Below, piece after piece: positions 1-7,352 of a DNA stretch of 10,147 bases. The stretch comes from DAIDJM01 sp964250215 (GTDB taxonomy: Bacteria; Pseudomonadota; Alphaproteobacteria; Acetobacterales; Acetobacteraceae). The stretch covers positions 1 to 10,147 of the forward strand of contig CAXUEX010000106.1 of assembly GCA_964250215.1 (NCBI GenBank), read 5' to 3'. Positions within the stretch are counted from its first letter, which is position 1, and each line of letters opens with the position of its first letter. The notes under the pieces were generated by a model. It saw only the letters and a list, made by a program, of their open reading frames with translations. It did not search any database and had not been told where the DNA came from. Both the position numbers and the translations under genes were made by a program.

Positions 1-160
1 GCAAGCCCCGCCCCGGCGCCAGCAGGCTCACGGCTTCCAGCAGATTGGTCTTGCCCGCGCCGTTCGGCCCGGTCAGCACCGCAACGCCGGGGCCGGGATG
101 CCAGGCAAGCTCGGCATAGTTGCGAAAATCGGTCAGCGTCAGGCGCTGCAATTGGCTCAT
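1..160 (-). CDS. recF: RecF, DNA replication and repair ATPase (N-terminal 53 codons, runs off left edge)
   Basis: RecF is a cytoplasmic SMC-like ATPase that binds gapped DNA and helps load RecA in the RecFOR pathway. The start codon is complementary to 158-160. A textbook AGGAGG (complement of 168-173) sits 7 nt upstream, which fixes the start firmly. The visible protein begins MSQLQRLTLTDFRNY, the usual RecF beta strand and FRNY segment. The Walker A loop GPNGAGKT is at residues 31-38, followed by NLLEAVSLLAPGRGL, which is highly characteristic of RecF. The remaining roughly 300 residues (Walker B and signature motif) lie outside the window. recF usually follows dnaN directly; here dnaN is on the same strand but about 5.4 kb away. 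recF diverges from the TonB receptor gene across a 164-nt spacer. Family assignment is very secure. Confidence 0.95.
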   Translation of the reverse strand, partial: MSQLQRLTLTDFRNYAELAWHPGPGVAVLTGPNGAGKTNLLEAVSLLAPGRGL

Positions 161-324
161 GCCGGCGCCTCCTGCGGGAAAACCGCGCGCGGCGGCAAGA
201 CACCGATGCCGTTTCGGCACAGTCGGCCGCCGATCGCGCCCGCGCGGCGCAAAGCCGCTTGCGTGTCATCGAAGTTTCACGCTCCGCTCGTTTCGGGATT
301 TTCGCGGCTGGGGGGCCAATCTCG
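161..324. promoter_or_regulatory. Divergent intergenic region between recF and the TonB receptor gene
   Basis: These 164 nt must carry the start signals for the receptor cassette and possibly for recF. Visible elements are the recF Shine-Dalgarno (168-173), a perfect 10-bp CG palindrome CCGCGCGCGG (183-192), and a small hairpin with stem GCGGC/GCCGC (244-258). I could not find a convincing sigma70 -35/-10 pair for either direction, nor a Fur-box-like AT-rich palindrome. Iron control of the receptor is therefore not supported by what can be seen. The regulatory role is inferred from position only. Confidence 0.4.
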
Positions 325-2662
325 ATGCGGCGGCAGCTTGTCGGGGCCAGCGTCCTCTCCATGTCCATCGCCGCCGCCTGGGCGCAAACCACTACCACCG
401 CGTCGCACGCCGGCATCGAGGAAGTGGTCGTCACCGCCGAAAAGCGCGAACAGAAGCTACAGAAGGTGCCGCAGAGCATCCAGGTTCTGGACAGCAAGAA
501 ACTCGCGCAGCTCAACCTCACCGGCTTTCAGGATTACATCAAATACTTGCCGAGCCTCAGCCAGCAGAGCCTCGGCCCGAACATGACGAGCGTATATCTG
601 CGCGGCGTCGCCGATGGCGACAACATGAACCATTCGGGGCCGCTGCCCACGGTCGGCACGTATCTCGACGAAATCCCGATCACCACGATCGGCGGCAATC
701 TCGATGTGCATATCTACGACATTGCCCGCGTGGAAGTGCTGCCCGGCCCGCAAGGCACGCTATATGGCGCCAGCTCCGAGTCCGGCACGCTGCAGATCGT
801 GACGAACCAGCCGGTGATCGGAAAATTCGAAGCCGGCTACGATGTGCAGGGCAGCTACACGCACGGCAATGGCGGCTTTCTCGGCGAGGGCTTCGTAAAT
901 ATCCCGCTCACCGACAACGCGGCCGTGCGCCTGGTGGCGTTCGACGAGCACGACGCCGGCTATATCGACAACGTGTTCGGCAGCCGCTACCTGCCGGCCA
1001 CGAACGTGACGGTCAACAATTCCAGCCTGGTGAAGAACAACTTCAATCCCAATGACACGTTCGGCGGCCGCGCCGAGCTGAAAGTGGACCTGAACGAGAA
1101 CTGGACGATCCTGCCGATGGTGCTGGGCCAGGATTTGCGCAACACCGGCGTGTTCGGTTTCGAGCCCGGCGTCGGCGATCTGAAGGTGCAGCGCTTCCAG
1201 CCCGATACCGACCACGACAAATTCGCGCTAGCCGGCCTCACCGTGAAGGGCCAGCTTGGCGACTATTCGCTCACTTACGCCGGCGGCCTGTTCGTGCGCG
1301 ACGACCACACGAACAGCGACTACACCGATTACACGGTGGCCTACGATGCGGCCTACGGCAAATACTACGTGGGCGCCGACGGTAACCCGCTGCCGGCGCC
1401 GCTGCAATATATTCTGGGTAAGGACCATTTCACGAAATACAGCAACGAGCTGCGCCTTGCGTCTCCCACCACCGACCGGCTCCGCTTCCTGGTCGGCCTG
1501 TTCCAGGAAGAGCAGACGCACCACATTCTGCAGGATTACGTGATCAACGGCTTTTCGCCGACCTATTCCATTCCCGGCTGGGCGAACACGCTGTGGCTCA
1601 CCAATCAGTTGCGCACGGATCGCGATCTCGCCGCCTTCGGCGAAGTGTCCTTCGACATCACGCCGCAGCTCACCGTCACCGGCGGCGTGCGCTACTATTA
1701 CTACGCCAATTCGCTGTACGGCTTTTTTGGATTCAGCCGGAATTTCGATATTTTCTACGGATCGAACACCGGCGAAGGCCAGAACCTGCCGGGGCATCCG
1801 AACAACTGCGTGGCCGGAAAAAGCTACAGCGATGCACCTTGTGTGAACCTGAACGGGAACGTATTTGGTTCCGGCGAGACGCACAAGATCAACCTCACCT
1901 ACAAGTTCGATCCCGACAAGCTGGTGTATTTCACCTATTCCACCGGCTATCGGCCGGGCGGCCTCAATCGCCGCGCGGATCAGGGCGATTACCAATCCGA
2001 CGAGCTCGTGAACTACGAACTCGGCTTCAAGACAAGCTGGCTGGATCACCGGCTCACCTTCAACAGCGCGCTGTATTACGAGGATTGGAGCCAGTTCCAG
2101 TTTTCGTATCTTGGGCAGAACAGCTTCACCATCGTCAAGAACGCGCCGAACGCGAACATTAAGGGAATCGAATTGCAGGCCATCGGCCAACCCATGCCCA
2201 ACCTGACGCTCACCGGCGGCCTCACGCTCACCGATGCCCAGCTCACGCAGGATTTCTGCACCAACAAGCAGGGCACCGTGCTGAGCACCTGCACCCCAGG
2301 CGCCTACACCGCGCAATCCTTCGCGCCGGCCGGCACGCTGCTGCCCTACACCCCTCCCGCAAAGGGCAACATCACCGCCCGCTACACCTTCCCGTTCTTC
2401 GATTGGGACGGGCATGTGCAAGGCGGGATCGTGATCGCCAGCCGCAACCAGGCCGGGCTGCGGCAGCAAGACAAGCTCTTTCTCGGCAGCATGCCNNNNN
2501 NNNNNNNNNNNNNNNNNNNNNNNNNNNNNNNNNNNNNNNNNNNNNNNNNNNNNNNNNNNNNNNNNNNNNNNNNNNNNNNNNNNNNNNNNNNNNNNCACCG
2601 CCGTGTACGCGGTGCCGATCCTGCCGATGACCGTGGGGCTGAAACTCACGCAGCGATTCTAG
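325..2662 (+). CDS. TonB-dependent outer-membrane receptor (interrupted by a 100-N assembly gap)
   Basis: This is an outer-membrane beta-barrel importer powered by TonB-ExbBD; the ligand is unknown. From ATG 325 the protein has a signal peptide (MRRQLVGASVLSMSIAAAWA, cut predicted after residue 20) and a TonB box IEEVVVTA (residues 31-38). The plug domain runs to about residue 165 and contains VEVLPGPQGTLYGA (136-149), then SSESGTLQIVTNQP, unlike the commoner NAIGGAINIIT form. A 22-strand-type barrel follows, with two cysteine pairs in probable loops (C495/C506, C645/C656). The coding frame enters the N run at 2496. After it, a different frame gives TAVYAVPILPMTVGLKLTQRF and a TAG at 2660-2662, a classical barrel end with a terminal Phe. 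The real gap length is thus inferred to be a multiple of 3, probably near 100-200 nt, giving about 780-810 residues. An upstream TTG (259) is open but would put extra residues before the signal peptide. It is the first gene of a cassette with the sulfotransferase 50 nt downstream. Confidence 0.92.
2496..2595. other. Assembly gap, 100 Ns
   Basis: Exactly 100 N characters, the conventional placeholder for a gap of unknown size. It falls in the last part of the receptor barrel, where families of this type have the final three or four strands and a conserved N-x-F/T-D type turn. Because the reading frames on the two sides differ by one base under a 100-nt gap, the true length is not 100 if the gene is intact. 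Confidence 0.97.
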
Positions 2663-2712
2663 CGGTAGGCTTCGACGTCACAGCGTTTTTGCCGTATGCC
2701 GGCGTGGCAGAC

Positions 2713-4740
2713 ATGACGGCACCAGCACAAGCCAGCACCTCCGTCGCGGCAGCTCTCACTCGGGCCGAGCAGTTCCTGGCGGCAAAGCCCGATCTCGCCG
2801 CACGGCAGGCCGCTGCGATTCTCGAAGGGGTGCCCGGCCATCCGCAGGCGCGCTTGATCCTGGCGGCCGCGCGCCGGCGGCTGGGCGATGCCGAAGCCGC
2901 GCGCACTATGCTGGAACCGCTCGCCCGCGAACAGCCGGGTGCGGCGCGCGTGCATGTGGAATACGGGCTCGCCCTGGCCGCGCTCGGCGCATTTGCCGCC
3001 GCCACAATCGCGCTGCGTCACGCGGTCGGGCTGCAACCCGGAATGCCGGATGCCTGGCGCGCGCTGGGCGATGTGCTGACGTTATACGGCGACGAAGCCG
3101 GTGCCGATGCCGCCTATGCGCGACACATCCAGGCCTCGGTCAACGATCCAGGGCTGCTCGCCGCCGCCGCCGCTTTGTGCGAAAACAATCTGCCCGTGGC
3201 CGAACGCCTGCTGCGCGCGCATTTGAAACGAAACCCCACCGACATCGCCGCCTTGCGCATGTTGGCAGAAGCCGGCACGCGTCTGGGCCGCAACCGCGAT
3301 GCCGAAGCCCTGCTCGCGCGCTGTCTGGCACTGGCCCCGGGCTTCGCCGGCGCGCGGCACAATTACGCGATCGTTCTATACCGGCAGCACCGCGCGGCCG
3401 AGGCGATCCCGCATCTGGAACGCCTGCTCGCCGACAGCCCCGCCGACCCGGCCTACCGCAACCTGCTCGCCGCCTGCCTCGCCATGATCGGCGACGCCGA
3501 TCGCGCGGTGGCGCTCTACGAAGGCGTGATTGCGCATTACCGGGATCAGCCGCGCATCTGGCTCTCCTACGGCCACGCGCTGCGCACCGCCGGCCGCCGC
3601 CAGGACAGCATCGCCGCCTACCGCAACAGTCTGGCCCTGGCGCCCGGCCTGGGCGAAGCCTGGTGGAGCCTGGCAAATCTGAAAACCGCGTCGTTCTCGC
3701 CCGCCGATCTGGCCGAAATGCAATCCAGGCTCGCCGCCGCCACCGACACCGAAGACCGACTGCATTTGCATTACGCGATCGGCCGCGCCTTGGAGGACGC
3801 CGACATGTACGAAACCTCCTTCCAGCACTATCGAGCCGGTGCCAAGATCCGCCGCGCCGCGATCGGTTACGATGCCGAACGCACCACCGATCAGGTTCGC
3901 CGCGCCACCGCGCTTTACACGCCGGCGTTGCTGCAAGGCCGCGCCGGCGTTGGTTGCGCCGATCCCGCAGCGATCTTCATCGTGGGCCTGCCGCGCGCCG
4001 GTTCCACGCTCATCGAGCAGATCCTTGCCAGCCATCCGGATGTGGAAGGCACCATGGAGCTGCCGGAAATCGCCAATCTGGCACGTGAAATCGGCCAGGA
4101 TGGTAGCTATCCGGAAGCGGTGCGGGAACTGGATGCCGCATCGCTCACCGAACTCGGCCGGCGCTACATGGAACGGACGCGGATCTATCGCCGGCTGGAA
4201 CGCCCTCGCTTCATCGACAAGATGCCGAACAATTGGCTGCACGTCGGCCTGATCCATTTGATCCTGCCCAACGCCACCATCATCGATGCGCGCCGCCACC
4301 CCATGGCCACCGGCTTCTCCGCCTTCAAGCAGCATTTCGCCCGCGGCCAGCATTTCTCCTACGATCTCACCGAGATCGGCCGGTATTATGCCGATTACGC
4401 CGCACTGATGGCGCAGTTCGCGGCCGTGCTCCCCGGCCGCATCCTGCGCGTGCAGCACGAAACCCTGGTGGAAAATACCGAAGCCGAAATCTGCCGGCTG
4501 CTCGCGTTCTGCGGCCTGCAATTCCATCCCGCTTGCCTCGATTTCCATAGCAACAAGCGGGCCGTGCGCACCGCCAGTTCCGAGCAGGTGCGCCGGCCGA
4601 TATTTCGAGACGGCATCGATCATTGGCGCCACTACGAACCCTGGCTCGGCGAGCTGCGCGCGGCCCTCGGCCCGGAAACAGGGAACTTTGCAGCCGCCGC
4701 AAGCGTCCCCGCGCCCGGCAACCTGCAAGGCGCGCAATGA
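2713..4740 (+). CDS. TPR-repeat sulfotransferase (PAPS-dependent)
   Basis: The C-terminal domain should transfer a sulfuryl group from PAPS to an unknown acceptor. At 675 residues it has the usual length and order of bacterial TPR-sulfotransferases. Residues 1 to about 400 are tetratricopeptide-like helical repeats; clear units include PTDIAALRMLAEAGTRLGRN and PRIWLSYGHALRTAGRRQDS, with A/G-Y/W packing. The sulfotransferase domain follows. GLPRAGSTLIEQIL at residues 425-438 is the PAPS 5'-phosphosulfate loop. DKMPNN is at 502-507. DARRHPMATGFSAF at 525-538 supplies the Arg and Ser expected to bind the 3'-phosphate. TASSEQVRRPIF near the end is also typical of the family. No signal peptide is seen, so it is probably cytoplasmic. 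ATG 2713 was chosen because it opens just before the first repeat, but it has a poor Shine-Dalgarno; GTG 2704 in frame is an alternative. The last four bases overlap the next gene (ATGA). Confidence 0.92.
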   Translation: MTAPAQASTSVAAALTRAEQFLAAKPDLAARQAAAILEGVPGHPQARLILAAARRRLGDAEAARTMLEPLAREQPGAARVHVEYGLALAALGAFAAATIALRHAVGLQPGMPDAWRALGDVLTLYGDEAGADAAYARHIQASVNDPGLLAAAAALCENNLPVAERLLRAHLKRNPTDIAALRMLAEAGTRLGRNRDAEALLARCLALAPGFAGARHNYAIVLYRQHRAAEAIPHLERLLADSPADPAYRNLLAACLAMIGDADRAVALYEGVIAHYRDQPRIWLSYGHALRTAGRRQDSIAAYRNSLALAPGLGEAWWSLANLKTASFSPADLAEMQSRLAAATDTEDRLHLHYAIGRALEDADMYETSFQHYRAGAKIRRAAIGYDAERTTDQVRRATALYTPALLQGRAGVGCADPAAIFIVGLPRAGSTLIEQILASHPDVEGTMELPEIANLAREIGQDGSYPEAVRELDAASLTELGRRYMERTRIYRRLERPRFIDKMPNNWLHVGLIHLILPNATIIDARRHPMATGFSAFKQHFARGQHFSYDLTEIGRYYADYAALMAQFAAVLPGRILRVQHETLVENTEAEICRLLAFCGLQFHPACLDFHSNKRAVRTASSEQVRRPIFRDGIDHWRHYEPWLGELRAALGPETGNFAAAASVPAPGNLQGAQ

Positions 4741-5579
4741 CCGAAGCCGGCGAAAACTCCCCGCTGCTCGACCGGCAACAGAAGCGGCAGGCGGCCGACA
4801 GCACCGCCCCCGGCGCGCTGGTCATCCACGAAATCGTCCGCGGCGAAGGCATCCACGAGCTGGAACGCCGCTTCTCCGGCCTTGCCTGGTCGTCACTCGC
4901 GGCCGGGCTCTCGATCGGCTTTTCGCTGGTCGCTCAAGCCTATCTGCAAGCGGGCCTGCCGGATGCGCCCTGGCGGAGGCTGGTGGCATCGTTCGGCTAC
5001 TGCCTGGGCTTCCTGATCGTGGTCATGGGAAGGCAGCAGCTCTTCACCGAAACCACGCTCACGGCGCTGATCCCCACGCTCACGCGCCGCGATCTGGCTT
5101 CGCTGCGCTCCACGTTGCGGGTATGGGCGATCGTGCTGATCGGCAATCTGCTCGGCACGTTCGCCTTCGCCGCCATCGCGGCGCAGCCCGGCGTGTTCTC
5201 GAACGAGGCGCACGACGCCATGGTGGCGATTTCGGTGAAGCTGCTGCAGATGCCGTTCTGGATCTGCGCCGTGCGCGCCATCGCCGCCGGCTGGCTGATT
5301 GGGCTGATGGTTTGGCTGCTGCCGCCCGCCGGCTCGGCGCGGCCGGTGATCATCGTGCTGCTCACCTATGTGGTGGCGATGTGCCAGTTCCCGCACATCA
5401 TCGCGGGCTCGGTGGATGCGGCATTCGCGGTGTTCACGGGGCACGCCACGGTGCTGGACTACACGTGGAAATTTCTTGTCCCCACGCTGCTCGGCAATTC
5501 CTTCGGCGGCACGGCGCTGGCGGCGCTGCTGAACCACGCGCCGATCGCCGATCAGTTGCAGGAAAACAAGAAACTCTGA
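4737..5579 (+). CDS. YfdC-type formate/nitrite transporter (FNT) family membrane protein
   Basis: FNT proteins are pentameric inner-membrane channels for small monovalent anions such as formate, nitrite or hydrosulfide. The substrate of the YfdC branch is not established as far as I know. The 280-residue protein resembles what I recall of E. coli YfdC. A charged N-terminus (HEIVRGEGIHELERR) precedes WSSLAAGLSIGFSLV. The conserved re-entrant segment is GRQQLFTETTLTA (residues 98-110). FPHIIAGS carries the expected pore histidine (H220), and FLVPTLLGNSFGGTALAALL is in the last membrane helices. Six hydrophobic segments are consistent with the FNT fold. The start ATG at 4737 lies inside the stop of the sulfotransferase gene (ATGA overlap) with a weak AAGG (4727-4730) six nt upstream. 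The two genes are therefore likely translationally coupled. An upstream in-frame extension (4623) would overlap the sulfotransferase coding region and is unlikely. It ends 8 nt before the convergent dnaN stop. Confidence 0.88.
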   Translation: MTEAGENSPLLDRQQKRQAADSTAPGALVIHEIVRGEGIHELERRFSGLAWSSLAAGLSIGFSLVAQAYLQAGLPDAPWRRLVASFGYCLGFLIVVMGRQQLFTETTLTALIPTLTRRDLASLRSTLRVWAIVLIGNLLGTFAFAAIAAQPGVFSNEAHDAMVAISVKLLQMPFWICAVRAIAAGWLIGLMVWLLPPAGSARPVIIVLLTYVVAMCQFPHIIAGSVDAAFAVFTGHATVLDYTWKFLVPTLLGNSFGGTALAALLNHAPIADQLQENKKL

Positions 5580-5587
5580 TCCGCCGA

Positions 5588-6712
5588 TCAAACCCGCATC
5601 GGCATCAGCACGTATAGCGCGGATTGATCCGCCGCATCCCGCACCACCGTCGGTGCCGATCCGTCGGAGAAACAAAACTCCACGCTCTCCGTGATCTGAT
5701 CGGTGATGTCGTTCAGATATCTTGCCTGAAAGCCGATCTCCAGCGGGCTCGCCGCATACGTCACGCGGTCGCCGTCCAGTTCCTCCACCGCCGATCCCTG
5801 TTCGGCGCTGGCGGCCGACAGGGTGAGCAAATCCTTCTGCAAGCTCAGCTTCACCGGCCGCGAACGCTCGCTGCTGATCGCCGCCACGCGCGCGACCGCA
5901 TCGGCGAAATCCTTCTTGCCCACGCGCAGCACCTTGTCGTTCTCGCGCGGGATCACCCGTTCGTATTCCGGGAACGTGCCGTCGATCAGCTTGCTGGTCA
6001 GCGTGATCGGGCCCACCTTGAACTGGATTTTGGTGTCCGAAAGCGCCAGCTCCACGCTGCCGCTCTCATCTTCCAGCAGCCGCCGCAATTCGCCCACGGT
6101 TTTTCGCGGCACGATCACGCCGGGGATCGATCCCGCCCCGTCCGGCAGCTTTTCCTCCACCCGCGCCAGGCGGTGACCGTCGGTGGCCACGGCGCGCAGC
6201 ACGGCCTCGCCATCCACCTCGGCCTTGTGCAGGTATATTCCGTTCAGATAATAACGTGTCTCCTCGGTGCTGATCGCAAACCGCGTGCGGTCGATCAGGC
6301 CGCGCAGCATCAGCGCCGAAAGATGGAACCGGTGCGGCAACTGCCCCGCCGTCATGCTGGGGAAATCCTCCACCGGCAGCACCACCAGGCTGGTGGTGAA
6401 GCGGCCGGCGCGCAACGCCAGCGGCGCGTCGCCGCCGGGATGATCGAATTCGATCTCCGCATTCTCGGGCAGCTTGCGCACGATCTCGTACAGCGTCGCT
6501 GCCGGCGCGGTGGCCGCGCCGTCGCGGCTTGTGCTCGCGGCCACCTCCTCCACGATCGCGATTTCCATATCGGTGGCGGTGAAGGAAAGCCGCCCCTCGC
6601 GCACCGCGATCAGCACGTTGGCCAGGATCGGAATGGTGTTCCGCTTCTCGGCCACGCTCTGGATATGGCCCAGCGCCCTCATCAAGGTTGCGCGGTCGGC
6701 CCGAAGTTTCAT
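5588..6712 (-). CDS. dnaN: DNA polymerase III beta subunit (sliding clamp)
   Basis: DnaN is the ring-shaped dimeric processivity clamp of the replicase and binds clamp-binding motifs of polymerases and repair proteins. The 374-residue protein has the normal full length. The N-terminus MKLRADRATLMRALGHIQ and the segment EKRNTIPILANVLI (residues 22-35) are hallmarks of domain I. A middle domain with ATDGHRLARVE and the C-terminus ALYVLMPMRV, which forms part of the protein-binding pocket, are present. The start complementary to 6710-6712 gives the canonical MKLRA beginning; only a modest GGGGA lies upstream. The neighbour upstream on the same strand is a cytochrome gene, not dnaA. recF does not follow directly, since an opposite-strand cassette intervenes. 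Its 3' end faces the FNT gene with 8 nt between stops and no visible terminator. Confidence 0.98.
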   Translation of the reverse strand: MKLRADRATLMRALGHIQSVAEKRNTIPILANVLIAVREGRLSFTATDMEIAIVEEVAASTSRDGAATAPAATLYEIVRKLPENAEIEFDHPGGDAPLALRAGRFTTSLVVLPVEDFPSMTAGQLPHRFHLSALMLRGLIDRTRFAISTEETRYYLNGIYLHKAEVDGEAVLRAVATDGHRLARVEEKLPDGAGSIPGVIVPRKTVGELRRLLEDESGSVELALSDTKIQFKVGPITLTSKLIDGTFPEYERVIPRENDKVLRVGKKDFADAVARVAAISSERSRPVKLSLQKDLLTLSAASAEQGSAVEELDGDRVTYAASPLEIGFQARYLNDITDQITESVEFCFSDGSAPTVVRDAADQSALYVLMPMRV

Positions 6713-6730
6713 GCGGCTGGTCCCCGAAGC

Positions 6731-6748
6731 GGCCGGAAAGCGCCGGCC
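6731..6748 (-). other. GC-rich hairpin in the cytochrome-dnaN spacer
   Basis: A perfect 6-bp inverted repeat GGCCGG/CCGGCC with a 6-nt loop lies between the cytochrome stop and the dnaN start. On the minus strand no U-tract follows, so it is not a typical intrinsic terminator. It could be a leader structure of dnaN or a chance product of high GC. No clear promoter for dnaN was recognised in this 92-nt spacer. Confidence 0.3.
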
Positions 6749-6804
6749 TGAAGCGAATCGGCCGCAAGCTTACCAAGCGCCCCGGTTAAATCCAGCCGCC
6801 GCCG

Positions 6805-7272
6805 TTACTCCTTGGCGCGATAGCTCTTGTGGCAGGCGCCGCAGGCTTGGCCCACGGATTTGAACGCCGCCGTGAACGCCGCCGTATCGTCGGCCCGTGC
6901 CGCCGCCTCCAGCGACATCGCTGCCTGCGCATAGGCCTTCGCCCGCTTCTCGAACCCGGCGCGGTCCGACCAGATTTCCGGCTTTGCCTTGGTGTCGTGC
7001 CCGGTCTGCGTGCCGTCCGGGAACATCGCGGGGATCAGCCCCGCCCATTCCTCCAACTCGCCCGCCGCCTCGGCCCAGGGCTTCACATGGTCCTTGTGCT
7101 GGATGGCGGCCTTCATGCCGGCGAACGTGCCGGCCGAGAGCGCAAACGCGGTCTGCCGCGCGGCGATGATCGTGGTGGCCGGCACGGTCACGGTCTGGGC
7201 CTGCGCGAAACCCGCGAACCCGGCACCGGCAAAGCCCAGCAAGGCGGCAAACAGCTTCAGGCGTATCGGCAT
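6805..7272 (-). CDS. Class II cytochrome c (cytochrome c'/c556 family), periplasmic
   Basis: This is a four-helix-bundle haem protein exported to the periplasm; members carry electrons or bind NO. The 155-residue product starts with a signal peptide (MPIRLKLFAALLGFAGAGFA, probable cut after the following FAQA). It ends with the haem site CGACHKSYRAKE (C144, C147, H148), as expected for class II, where the haem attaches near the C-terminus. The middle motif KPEIWSDRAGFEKRAKAYAQ matches the helix-3 signature of the c556/c' group. The start is supported by a GGAGG (complement of 7279-7283) 6 nt upstream; longer in-frame starts would bury the signal peptide. In helix 1 the usual R-x3-M reads R-Q-T-A-F, so the methionine that acts as sixth ligand in low-spin c556 proteins appears absent. 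This favours a five-coordinate c'-like haem (inference). It lies upstream of dnaN on the same strand and is divergent from the LOG gene across 80 nt. Confidence 0.9.
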   Translation of the reverse strand: MPIRLKLFAALLGFAGAGFAGFAQAQTVTVPATTIIAARQTAFALSAGTFAGMKAAIQHKDHVKPWAEAAGELEEWAGLIPAMFPDGTQTGHDTKAKPEIWSDRAGFEKRAKAYAQAAMSLEAAARADDTAAFTAAFKSVGQACGACHKSYRAKE

Positions 7273-7352
7273 GCGAATCCTCCCCCGACCCACGCACGGG
7301 CCGCTTCGCATCGTTGCACCCGCCGCGGCCGAACGCCAGAACCCGTTGCGTG

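Noticed and set aside
259..324. Earlier start (TTG 259) for the receptor
   Set aside because: It would add 22 residues before a clean signal peptide that begins at ATG 325.
161..324. Fur box or clear promoter ahead of the receptor
   Set aside because: No AT-rich Fur-like palindrome or acceptable -35/-10 pair could be found.
1228..2649. Minus-strand open frame opposite the receptor
   Set aside because: It spans the N gap and has no recognisable domain; it is antisense to a certain gene.
3376..4737. Long open frame on the minus strand opposite the sulfotransferase
   Set aside because: It is a by-product of GC-rich third positions. It shows no family motifs, while the plus-strand product has a full set.
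259..4740. A giant TonB receptor-TPR-sulfotransferase fusion protein
   Set aside because: The frame continues only because the 100-N placeholder hides the true frame. A proper receptor C-terminus and stop lie at 2597-2662 in another frame, and the sulfotransferase has its own start at 2713.
161..5587. Mobile element carrying the receptor cassette
   Set aside because: No transposase, integrase, terminal inverted repeats, target-site duplication or tRNA is visible at either border.
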